64,000 nucleotides of DNA from assembly GCA_035604135.1 (NCBI GenBank), contig DATNJB010000044.1:1-64000 (forward strand), given 5' to 3'. Below the pieces are notes generated by a model. That model was not told the DNA's origin. It searched no databases and saw only the letters and a list, made by a program, of their open reading frames with translations. Shown here one piece after another: positions 30,939 to 38,013 of this stretch (its first letter is position 1; the number at the start of each line of letters is the position of its first letter). This stretch comes from Poindextera sp035604135 (GTDB taxonomy: Bacteria; Pseudomonadota; Alphaproteobacteria; Caulobacterales; Caulobacteraceae). A program made the position numbers and the translations under genes.

Positions 30939-31369
30939 TCAAGTACGCGCTCGTTTGCGCCTTCGAGCACGCGTTTGAGGGCTGGTTCGGCGCCTCAGGC
31001 GACTATGACGACCAAACCGCCCAAGGGCAGATCAACTGCCCGCTGTGCGGGACCAGCGATGTCCGCAAACAGATCATGGCCCCGGCGGTCGCCGGCACGA
31101 AGGCGCGGGGCGAATCGGCTGTGGCGGGCGAGGCTGGCCGTAAGATGATGATGGAGGCGATGGGCCAGGTCCGCCGGCACGTGCTGGAGACGTTCGACTA
31201 CGTTGGCGATCGCTTCGCCGACGAGGCGCGAGCCATTCACGAGGGGCGATCGGACGATCGCGGAATCTACGGCGAAGCCTCGCAGAAGGAGGTGGGCGAG
31301 CTCATCCGGGAAGGCGTCCAGGTGGCGCCTCTGCCGCCGGACCCGCCAAAGAAGGGCCAAGTGAACTAA
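30935..31369 (+). CDS. DUF1178 family protein
   Basis: A 144-residue conserved alpha- and betaproteobacterial protein of unknown function. The N-terminus MIKYALVCAFEHAFEGWF and the CPLCGTSDVRKQIMAP rubredoxin-like Cys pair identify the family. A helical, charged C-terminal half ends in a Pro/Gly tail. Only one CxxC pair follows an earlier lone Cys (residue 8), so metal binding would need Cys8. Its last 68 bp overlap, antisense, the 3' end of the sulfotransferase–VanZ gene. Confidence 0.9.
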   Translation: MIKYALVCAFEHAFEGWFGASGDYDDQTAQGQINCPLCGTSDVRKQIMAPAVAGTKARGESAVAGEAGRKMMMEAMGQVRRHVLETFDYVGDRFADEARAIHEGRSDDRGIYGEASQKEVGELIREGVQVAPLPPDPPKKGQVN

Positions 31370-32579
31370 CCACCTTCACCTGACGGGCGCGCGTTGCGAT
31401 CAACTGCACCAGGCCCGTAGCAGCGGCGATCCCGGCGAGCTCGGCCATCACGTCGGAGACACTGCCGACACCGGGCGCGAGCCTGCTGTGCTGGGCAAGC
31501 TCCACGCCCCCGCCGATGAGCGCGAGACCCGCTGGCGTCAGCGCCCTCAGGCGGGGAAAGCTCTGCGGTCCAAGCAGGGTCATGAGGAAGAAGACGCCAC
31601 AGAGCTCGACTTGTCCCCAGGGCTTGGCCAGGAGGAAGTCGAAGCGCTCCGCACCGAACTGGTCGAAGACAGCATAGCCCGCTGCGAGAAGGAACACCGC
31701 GCGCGCCCAGACCGCGCCGGCGGGCGCAAGCGCCGGGCGCGCGCTCGAGCGCCGGGCGTGGCCGTAGCCGAAATCCCAGCGCATGTGAGCTTCGAACTGC
31801 TCGCTGAGCACGTGGTTCTCGGTGGAGGAGAAACGGGCGCTTGCCCGCTCAACCACGTCCGGGACGATGGTCTCGCCATAGGCCGGATCGAGCGTGTCAC
31901 GCACCACCCCGCGGCTGCAGACCGTCATGGCGGCGTCGATCGACGCTGCGTCGAGGTCGAGTTTAAGATGCGCCGAGATGCGTGCGAGCCAGTGGGCCGG
32001 CGCCGCCTGCAAGTCCTCGTAGCGCACCACGAGCACCGCGGCTGGCGCGCTTGCGGCGATCCGTCCCCAGCGGTTGAAGAAGTCGATGTACCACCAGGCA
32101 TTCGCCAGCTGCCTGCGTTTCGTCGACGCCTTCAGGACGTAGTCCTCCATCGTCAAATCGAGGGGGCCGCGCCACTTCACGAAGTGCGAGAGCATTGCCT
32201 GCTTGGGGTCGCGCACCAGGACCACGATGGGCGGCAGCCGCAGCAGGCGGCGCAACCAGGCCCAACTGAACACAATCGACGGCAGATTATGCGAGCCGGC
32301 GATGAACGGCAGGCCCTGATGGCGTCGGGGCCACCGCGGGTGGCCGACGAAGTCCTCCGCAAGGCGACCGCTCGATCGCGCCGGCGGGCTGAGGCCATAG
32401 CGATGCGCGAGGGCGTGGCTAAGCATGAACCGGAGCCAGTGCGTTCCCGAGTTCTTTCCGGAAACCAGATGACCGGCGACGCTTCGGTACTCGAGCAGGT
32501 AGAAGTTGCTGATGTCGATCAGGAACGCGCGCCAGACCAGGGCGATCCGGACCCGGAGATGGCGCAATCCGCTACGCAT
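31302..32579 (-). CDS. Sulfotransferase–VanZ domain fusion protein
   Basis: A 425-residue protein with two modules. The N-terminal part (about 35-285) resembles PAPS-dependent sulfotransferases: the 5'-phosphosulfate loop is SGKNSGTHWLR (40-50), and VVLVRDPKQAMLSHF is the 3'-phosphate motif. The C-terminal part (about 290-400) has hydrophobic segments and the VanZ-like signature GGGVELAQHSRLAPGVGS followed by VSDVMAELAG. VanZ-like domains are integral membrane modules, so the sulfotransferase would be tethered to the inner membrane, facing the cytosol where PAPS is. No gene for PAPS synthesis is nearby. The C-terminal 22 codons are antisense to DUF1178. I do not know a named family with this fusion. 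Confidence 0.75.
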   Translation of the reverse strand: MRSGLRHLRVRIALVWRAFLIDISNFYLLEYRSVAGHLVSGKNSGTHWLRFMLSHALAHRYGLSPPARSSGRLAEDFVGHPRWPRRHQGLPFIAGSHNLPSIVFSWAWLRRLLRLPPIVVLVRDPKQAMLSHFVKWRGPLDLTMEDYVLKASTKRRQLANAWWYIDFFNRWGRIAASAPAAVLVVRYEDLQAAPAHWLARISAHLKLDLDAASIDAAMTVCSRGVVRDTLDPAYGETIVPDVVERASARFSSTENHVLSEQFEAHMRWDFGYGHARRSSARPALAPAGAVWARAVFLLAAGYAVFDQFGAERFDFLLAKPWGQVELCGVFFLMTLLGPQSFPRLRALTPAGLALIGGGVELAQHSRLAPGVGSVSDVMAELAGIAAATGLVQLIATRARQVKVVSSLGPSLAGPAAEAPPGRLPG

Positions 32580-32736
32580 CGAACCCCAACACCCTCCTCA
32601 GCGTCAAACGCCAAGCTTGCGCTTCGGTTCACACGGCAGCCAGTCTCGCCGTCGCCAGAGCTAGGCGACTCCCTTTGCGGCCGAATGTCGCGGATGAAAC
32701 ACGGTTTCGCCTTACCGCTCAATGAAACGTTCGAAA

Positions 32737-32757
32737 CGCCGCGCTTCCGTCGCGGCG
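32737..32757 (-). terminator. Probable intrinsic terminator of the remnant gene
   Basis: CGCCGCG and CGCGGCG form a perfect 7-bp stem with a 7-base loop. Read on the minus strand the stem is followed by TTTCGAACGTTTCATT, a weak T-rich tail. It lies 35 bp past the stop of the outer-membrane-protein remnant, where a terminator would be expected. Confidence 0.5.
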
Positions 32758-32792
32758 CGCTCTCTACGCGGTCAATCATCGGCTTCAGCCGC

Positions 32793-32909
32793 TCACCATC
32801 TGAACTTCAAGCCGAGGTCGACCATCTGCTCGGTGTCGTCGCGGGCGACGCAGGCGTCGTGGCGGGCGAAGACGCTGGCGGCGATCTGGGTCGTATCCAC
32901 CCGCCAGTA
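32793..32909 (-). pseudogene. 3' remnant of a beta-barrel outer-membrane protein gene
   Basis: Thirty-eight codons without a start. They end in VDLGLKFRW and a TGA stop. Alternating hydrophobic residues and a C-terminal aromatic residue are the BAM-recognised signature of outer-membrane beta barrels. Upstream of 32909 the frame has no start codon or signal peptide, so the bulk of the gene seems deleted. A terminator-like hairpin follows. The family (TonB-dependent receptor, porin or small OMP) cannot be decided from so little sequence. Confidence 0.5.
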
Positions 32910-32953
32910 ACATAGACACCCCAACACCGAGCGACGTTCGCGCCGGAAGCCAA

Positions 32954-32969
32954 CACTGCACGCGCAGTG
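32954..32969. promoter_or_regulatory. Inverted repeat CACTGC-N4-GCAGTG
   Basis: Perfect 6-bp arms around ACGC, located 26 bp from the TTTAC-type palindrome and 120 bp upstream of the TPR-sulfotransferase start. It may be an operator for that gene or a leftover of the lost outer-membrane-protein promoter. No regulator gene is adjacent. Confidence 0.35.
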
Positions 32970-32994
32970 ATGGGTTTGCAGTCAGACAACAACT

Positions 32995-33007
32995 TTTACG
33001 GTGTAAA
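32995..33007. promoter_or_regulatory. TTTAC-type palindrome, possible TetR operator
   Basis: TTTACGGTGTAAA matches the palindrome at 17036 (TTTACACTGTAAA) in 11 of 13 positions and keeps the outer TTTAC/GTAAA arms. It sits 81 bp upstream of the TPR-sulfotransferase ATG. It could be bound by one of the TetR proteins encoded at 15.7-17.0 kb or by another family member. Confidence 0.4.
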
Positions 33008-33088
33008 GTGTTTGTGGTTGGCGGTGGCGCCACAGTGACGGCTGGCGCGGGGCTTGCGCGCGGGTTTCAGCCCACTAGGTTGGCGCGC

Positions 33089-34933
33089 ATGAGCGCGGGC
33101 GTGGCATCGGAAACGGCGGTCGACGACGGCGCCCAGCCCTGCGCGTGCGGCAGCGGCTTGCGCGCGGATCGTTGCTGTGCTTTCGATTGGTCGACACCGC
33201 CGCGTGCGCCCCGGCCGACACCGGAGGTCGACGAGGCGCGCGCTGCGCTCGCCGCGGGCGCCCTGGCGCGCGCCGAGCAGCTCCTTGTCCCGCTGCTCAA
33301 CCAGAACCCGCGCCATGTCGCCGCGCTCGGGCTGCTGCACGACCTGCGCCGTGCGCAGGGCAATCGCGCCGCCGCGGAGGCGATGCTCGCGCGGATTGTG
33401 GCGATCGAGCCCAACGATCTCGTGGCGACCCAGACCTTGGCGCTCATGCTGTTCGAGCGCGGCGCCATGGCCGAAGCCGAGGTGCATGCGCGCAACGCCG
33501 TGCGCCTCGCGCCCACCGATCCGCGTTCGCACAACCTGATGGGCATGATCATGACCGAGGCGCAGCGGCCGCAGGTCGGCGAGCACCACTATCGCCGCGT
33601 GATCGCGCTCAACGGGGGCGGCGACGCCATCCTGCTGGCCAACCTCGCCTGGAACCTGAAGAACCAGGGGCGGATGGAAGAGAGCCGGGCGCTCTACGAG
33701 GAGTCGGTCAGGCTCGATCCGACCGTGTTCCAGACCCTGTTTGGCTGGGCGAAGATGGAGGAGACCGACCGCAACTTCGCGCGCGCCGCGGAGCTGCTCG
33801 ACGCCGCCGAAAGCCTGAGCCCCCGCAACCCGAGCGTCGCCCTGGCGCGGGCGGTGCTCAAGGGCCGCATCCGTGAGTACGAGGACGCCGTCGGTCTGCT
33901 CGACGACATGGCTCGCGCGCGCGGCGAAGCCGGGCTCGGTCCCATCGAATGGAGCGAAAAAGGCCTGCTGCTCGACAAGTTAGGGCGCGCGGACGAGGCG
34001 TTCGAAGCCTTCCGCGAGGCCAAGCGCACGCTGCGCGAGGCCACCGGCCTGGCCTACATGGAGGAGGCGGCGAGCAACCAGGCGCAGCGGCTTGCGGCCT
34101 TCTTCACTGCGGCACGGCTTTCCATCCTGCCGCGCGCCACGGTGCGCGCCGACACCCCGCAGCCGATCTTCATCGTCGGCTTCCCGCGCTCGGGGACCAC
34201 TATGGTCGAGCAGACGCTGACGGCGCACCCGAAGATCTCGGCCGGCGACGAGCTGCCGAGCATCAACGAGATCACCAACCTGTTGCCGCGCATGCTGAAC
34301 AGCCCGCTCGCCTATCCGGAGGCGTTCGCCGACCTCTGGCTGGGCGACCAGGCCGAGGCGCTGGACAACCTGCGCGACTACTACCTGCAGCGCGCCCGCC
34401 AGCTAGGGGCCATCGGCAAGGGCGCGGCCTGGTTCACCGACAAAATGCCGCTGAACGAGATGCATCTGGGCCTGATCGGCCTGATCTTCCCTCAGGCGCC
34501 GATCATCCACCTGCTCCGGCACCCGCTGGACGTGGTGCTCTCGGTGTTCTCCAACCACCTGACCCACGGCTTCTACTGCGCCTACGACCTGGAGACGATC
34601 GCCAAGCACTATGTGCTGGTGATGGAGTTGGTCGAGCGCTATCGCGCCGAGATGACGCTGCGCTACCTGCCGATGCGCTACGAGGACATCGTCGACGATC
34701 AGGAAGCCAACGTGCGCAAGATGCTGGCCTTCGTCGGCGCGCCGTTCGACCGCCGCTGCCTCGCCTTCCACGAGAACCGCCGCTATGCGCGCACGGCGAG
34801 CTATGCGCAGGTGACGGAGAAGCTCTACGACCGCTCGCGCTATCGCTACCGCGCGTACCTGCAGCACCTCGCTCCGGTGATCCCGATCCTCGAGCCGATG
34901 ATCGATCGTCTGGGGTATACGGTCGAGGCCTAG
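33089..34933 (+). CDS. SEC-C / TPR / sulfotransferase protein
   Basis: A 614-residue protein with three parts. Near the N-terminus CACGSGLRADRCC (Cys18, 20, 29, 30) is a SEC-C-type zinc motif like the tail of SecA. Residues ~45-330 are tetratricopeptide repeats (for example LARIVAIEPNDLVATQTLAL). The C-terminal part is a sulfotransferase with the PAPS loop VGFPRSGTTMVEQTL at about 362-376 and the RHPLDVVLSVFSN 3'-phosphate motif. TPR–sulfotransferases are widespread in alphaproteobacteria. ATG 33089 is chosen because the upstream extension (to 33008) runs into the palindrome. The stop interlocks with ubiG by CTAG. Target unknown. Confidence 0.85.
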   Translation: MSAGVASETAVDDGAQPCACGSGLRADRCCAFDWSTPPRAPRPTPEVDEARAALAAGALARAEQLLVPLLNQNPRHVAALGLLHDLRRAQGNRAAAEAMLARIVAIEPNDLVATQTLALMLFERGAMAEAEVHARNAVRLAPTDPRSHNLMGMIMTEAQRPQVGEHHYRRVIALNGGGDAILLANLAWNLKNQGRMEESRALYEESVRLDPTVFQTLFGWAKMEETDRNFARAAELLDAAESLSPRNPSVALARAVLKGRIREYEDAVGLLDDMARARGEAGLGPIEWSEKGLLLDKLGRADEAFEAFREAKRTLREATGLAYMEEAASNQAQRLAAFFTAARLSILPRATVRADTPQPIFIVGFPRSGTTMVEQTLTAHPKISAGDELPSINEITNLLPRMLNSPLAYPEAFADLWLGDQAEALDNLRDYYLQRARQLGAIGKGAAWFTDKMPLNEMHLGLIGLIFPQAPIIHLLRHPLDVVLSVFSNHLTHGFYCAYDLETIAKHYVLVMELVERYRAEMTLRYLPMRYEDIVDDQEANVRKMLAFVGAPFDRRCLAFHENRRYARTASYAQVTEKLYDRSRYRYRAYLQHLAPVIPILEPMIDRLGYTVEA

Positions 34934-35691
34934 GCGCCGGCGCGGTCCGCCGGACGGCTCACCACCATCATATAGTTCACGTCCGAGTCGGCTGACTGGC
35001 GCCAGCGGCCCGAGAGGGGGCTGAAGACCACGCCGTAGGGGCCGTCGACGGCCACGGGCTCGGCGGCGAGATGGCCGCGGATTTCATCAGGCGTCACGAA
35101 TTTCCGCCAATCGTGGGTCTCCGGCGGCAGCCAGCGCAGCAGGTACTCCGCTCCGACCTTGGCCAGGGCGAAGGCCTTCAGCGTGCGGTTCAGGGTGGCG
35201 ACGATCATCATCCCGCCAGGCGCGATCAGCCGCGCGCAGTCGCGCAGATACTGGCCGGCGTCGGGGACATGCTCGACCACCTCCATGTTCAGGATGACGT
35301 CGAACGCGCCGGGCGCTTCGGCCAGCACCGCTTCGGCCGTGGCGCAGCGGTAGTCGATCTTGAGCCCGAGTTCCTTGGCGTGCGCGCCTGCCACCCCGAC
35401 GTTGCGCTCGCTGGCGTCGATGCCGGTCACCGCAAAGCCCAGCCGCGTCATGGGCTCGCTCAACAGGCCCCCTCCACAGCCAATGTCGAGCAGGTTCAGC
35501 CCCTTGAACGGCGCGCGCGCCGAGCTGTCGCGGCTGAACCGCGCCAGCGCCCGGTCGCGGATGAAGTCGAGGCGCACCGGATTGAACCGGTGCAGCGGCG
35601 CGAACTTGCCGTTCGGATCCCACCACTCGTCGGCGATGGCCGAAAACCGCGCGACCTCGGCCGGATCGATGCTGGAGGGGGCGTCTGGCAC
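34930..35691 (-). CDS. ubiG: Ubiquinone O-methyltransferase
   Basis: A 253-residue SAM-dependent methyltransferase that carries out both O-methylations of ubiquinone synthesis. The family start ARFSAIADEWWDPNGKFAPLH, the SAM loop LLDIGCGGGLLSEPM and the NMEVVEHVPD and NRTLKAFALAKVGAEYLL segments are diagnostic. Probably peripheral to the inner membrane. The PIN-toxin stop lies only 31 bp upstream on the same strand, so part of its transcription may come from the toxin-antitoxin promoter. Confidence 0.95.
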   Translation of the reverse strand: MPDAPSSIDPAEVARFSAIADEWWDPNGKFAPLHRFNPVRLDFIRDRALARFSRDSSARAPFKGLNLLDIGCGGGLLSEPMTRLGFAVTGIDASERNVGVAGAHAKELGLKIDYRCATAEAVLAEAPGAFDVILNMEVVEHVPDAGQYLRDCARLIAPGGMMIVATLNRTLKAFALAKVGAEYLLRWLPPETHDWRKFVTPDEIRGHLAAEPVAVDGPYGVVFSPLSGRWRQSADSDVNYMMVVSRPADRAGA

Positions 35692-35722
35692 ACTAACGTG
35701 CTGGACCCCGGCGTCGACCGCG

Positions 35723-36109
35723 TCAACGAATGAGGCGGACCTCGATATCGAGATCGAGCGAGGCCCAACGCCGGTCGCTCGTGAGCACGGGCTGTCTGAG
35801 CTCTCGCGCCAGGGTTAGGCAGAAACGGTCCCCGAGAGAAATGCCCGAGCGCCGGGTCGCCGCGGAGAGCAACCCAGTCGAGATCGCCCGGTCGCGATCG
35901 GCCGGTTCAACCACGCAGCTCAGGTGGCGGGCAAAATAGTCTGCCTCCTGCTCGGGCACACCTTCGTTGATCAGGCCGGTCACCACTTCGGCGAGGTTCA
36001 CGGCCGAGAGGCTTGCACGCGGCAGCGCCTCGCGAACGACGTCCGCGCCAGGCTCACCGTAGATCTCAGCAAGCACCGCGGAGGCGTCGACGACGACGTT
36101 ACCTTCCAT
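35723..36109 (-). CDS. PIN-domain ribonuclease (VapC-like toxin)
   Basis: A 128-residue PIN protein. The N-terminal VVVDASAVLAEIYGE carries the first catalytic Asp. A Glu follows in NLAEVVTG near residue 40. SLGDRFCLTLA carries the third acidic residue, and VLTSDRRWASLD the last. This is the usual VapC arrangement for metal-dependent tRNA or mRNA cleavage. The start overlaps the upstream antitoxin-like gene by 11 bp. No activity can be claimed from sequence. Confidence 0.85.
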   Translation of the reverse strand: MEGNVVVDASAVLAEIYGEPGADVVREALPRASLSAVNLAEVVTGLINEGVPEQEADYFARHLSCVVEPADRDRAISTGLLSAATRRSGISLGDRFCLTLARELRQPVLTSDRRWASLDLDIEVRLIR

Positions 36110-36632
36110 CCTGATGATCCCTCTCCCACGCCTCGCGCCGCCAGGCCAAGAAGCGCTCGACGCCCTTGCCGTCACCAGGGAGGTAGCTCTGTATCCGCGC
36201 GCGTGCTTCGTTCATCGCCGCTTCGCCGCTGACCAGATGGACCGCGCCGTCCCGCAGCTGGGCGAACACTCTTTGGCCTGGCGTTGCACCCAGCGCTTCA
36301 GCAAGTTCGACCGGGAGAGGCAAGCAGCCATCGTCGGTGACACGCAGCCAATAGGCGCCTTGGCCACGCGCCTCGATGTCGGAGCTGCTCCGCCGTTCAT
36401 AGGGACGCTGCGCCTCTTCCCGCACGCCGCTCAAGTCCGCCCGCCCCAGCTGGTAGCCGCCCGAGCGCTGGGCGTCGTCGACCAGCACGTTGCGCACGTG
36501 CTGGTATCGCTTGCCGAGGAAACGGGCGATCTCGGCCCGCGGCGCGCCGGCCGCCGCCAGCGCCCGGATGCGGTCCGAGGTGGTGGCGCAGGGCTCGACG
36601 ATCTTGGCCATCTGCTCTCGGTCCAGGGGCAT
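36099..36632 (-). CDS. HTH–AbrB fused antitoxin-like regulator
   Basis: A 177-residue protein with two DNA-binding-like modules. Residues ~18-50 form a helix-turn-helix (RIRALAAAGAPRAEIARFLG followed by KRYQHVRNVL). Residues ~95-140 match an AbrB/SpoVT swapped-hairpin domain (RVTDDGCLPLPVELAEALGA), with a helical C-terminal tail that in VapB-type antitoxins wraps the toxin. VapB antitoxins are usually about 80 residues, so this is a longer fused form. The ATG is immediately preceded by a perfect inverted repeat, the likely autoregulatory operator. Confidence 0.78.
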   Translation of the reverse strand: MPLDREQMAKIVEPCATTSDRIRALAAAGAPRAEIARFLGKRYQHVRNVLVDDAQRSGGYQLGRADLSGVREEAQRPYERRSSSDIEARGQGAYWLRVTDDGCLPLPVELAEALGATPGQRVFAQLRDGAVHLVSGEAAMNEARARIQSYLPGDGKGVERFLAWRREAWERDHQDGR

Positions 36633-36633
36633 G

Positions 36634-36657
36634 ACATACCTTTCGTGATAGGTATGT
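36634..36657. promoter_or_regulatory. Inverted repeat operator at the antitoxin start
   Basis: ACATACCT and AGGTATGT are perfect 8-bp arms separated by 8 bases, beginning one base upstream of the antitoxin ATG. On the minus strand the start-proximal arm contains AGG at Shine-Dalgarno spacing. The repeat therefore covers the ribosome-binding site, and the promoter or a leader RNA hairpin would also be affected. Confidence 0.7.
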
Positions 36658-36762
36658 AGTTAGATCACCCGGGAGCGACAACGTCAACGACCGCATTTGC
36701 CCACCCCGCCCGCCGTCGGTAGAAGGCGCGCGATCTCTTCCCCTGAGAAACCTGGAACGCGC

Positions 36763-38013
36763 TTGTCCCGGCTGGTGATGAAATTCGGCGGCACGTCGGT
36801 GGCCGACCTGGAACGCATCCGGCGCGTGGCGAGGCTGGTGGCGGCGGAGGTCGACAACGGGCGCGACGTCGCCGTCGTGGTGTCGGCCATGGCGGGCCGC
36901 ACCAATGAGCTGGTCGCCTGGACCGACGGGGCGGGCGCGGCGGCGCCGGGCATGCCGTCGTCCGACGAAGAATACGACGTGGTGGTGGCGTCCGGCGAGC
37001 AGGTCTCCGCCGGGCTCTTGGCCATGACGCTGCGCAACATGGGTTACCCGGCGCGCTCATGGCTCGCGTGGCAGATTCCGATCCTCACCGATAATGCGCA
37101 CGGCCGCGCGCGCATCCAGGAGATCGCCCCGGAGAAGCTGCTGCTGTCGATGACAAAGGGAGAGATTCCGATCATCGCGGGCTTCCAGGGCGTCGATCCG
37201 GAAGGTCGGCTCTCGACGCTCGGCCGCGGCGCGGGCGACCTTTCCGCCGTCGCCATCGCCGCGGCGCTGAGACCCGCCGCCTGCAACATCTACACGGACG
37301 TCGATGGGGTCTACACCACCGACCCCCGCATTGAGCAGCGCGCCCGCCGGCTGGAGCGGGTCAGCTACGAAGAGATGCTGGAGATGGCTTCGCTGGGCGC
37401 CAAGGTGCTGCAGAGCCGCTCGGTGGAACTGGCCATGGCGCAGCGCGTGCCCCTTCGCGTGCTGTCCAGCATGGTCGAGCCAGGCCAAGGCGGCCAGCAG
37501 GGCACCGTCGTCTGCGACGAGGAGGAGATCATGGAAAAGCGCATCGTGTCGGGGGTGGCCTACAGCCGCGACGAAGCGAAGATCACCCTCTTCGGGCTGC
37601 CCGACCATCCGGGCGTGTCGTCGCAGATCTTCTCCAGGCTCGCCGACGCCAACGTCAACGTCGACATGATCGTCCAGTCCCGAGCGCGCACCGGCGATAC
37701 GGCCAACATGGAGTTCACCGTCGGCAAGCGCGATGCGGCGCGGGCGGTCGAGATCGTGCTCGGCGCCAAGGCCGAGATCGGCTTTGAGGACGTCGCGGTG
37801 AACGAGGACGTGGCCAAGGTCTCGGTGATCGGCGTCGGCATGCGCAGCCACGCCGGGGTGGCCAAGACCATGTTCAGCGCGCTGGGCGAGAAAGGCGTGA
37901 ACATCCAGGTGATCTCCACCTCGGAGATCAAGATCAGCGTCCTGATCGACGCCGCCTACACCGAGCTTGCCGTGCGCGCCTTGCACGCGGCTTACGAGCT
38001 GGACAAGGTCTAG
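36763..38013 (+). CDS. lysC: Aspartate kinase
   Basis: A 416-residue aspartokinase, the first step of lysine, threonine, methionine and diaminopimelate synthesis. The kinase signature is VMKFGGTSVADLERI. TDVDGVYTTDPR is the ATP-site region. Two ACT domains fill about residues 265-416 (VSVIGVGMRSHAGVAKTMF is the second), so feedback inhibition by lysine and/or threonine is expected. The start is TTG 36763 (GGAAC seven bases upstream), giving MSRLVMKFGG as in relatives; ATG 36778 would cut into the first strand. It is divergent from the toxin-antitoxin pair, 130 bp away. Confidence 0.95.
   Translation: MSRLVMKFGGTSVADLERIRRVARLVAAEVDNGRDVAVVVSAMAGRTNELVAWTDGAGAAAPGMPSSDEEYDVVVASGEQVSAGLLAMTLRNMGYPARSWLAWQIPILTDNAHGRARIQEIAPEKLLLSMTKGEIPIIAGFQGVDPEGRLSTLGRGAGDLSAVAIAAALRPAACNIYTDVDGVYTTDPRIEQRARRLERVSYEEMLEMASLGAKVLQSRSVELAMAQRVPLRVLSSMVEPGQGGQQGTVVCDEEEIMEKRIVSGVAYSRDEAKITLFGLPDHPGVSSQIFSRLADANVNVDMIVQSRARTGDTANMEFTVGKRDAARAVEIVLGAKAEIGFEDVAVNEDVAKVSVIGVGMRSHAGVAKTMFSALGEKGVNIQVISTSEIKISVLIDAAYTELAVRALHAAYELDKV

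Larger units (their letters stand above)
32580..33088. other. Intergenic region with gene remnant and palindromes
   Basis: About 510 bp between the divergent sulfotransferase genes. It contains, from left to right, a leftward terminator-like hairpin (32737-32757), the 3' remnant of an outer-membrane protein gene on the minus strand (32793-32909) and two palindromes (32954-32969 and 32995-33007). Base composition is lower in GC than the flanking genes, notably at 32680-32760 and 32930-33010. No intact gene of its own could be supported. Confidence 0.6.
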
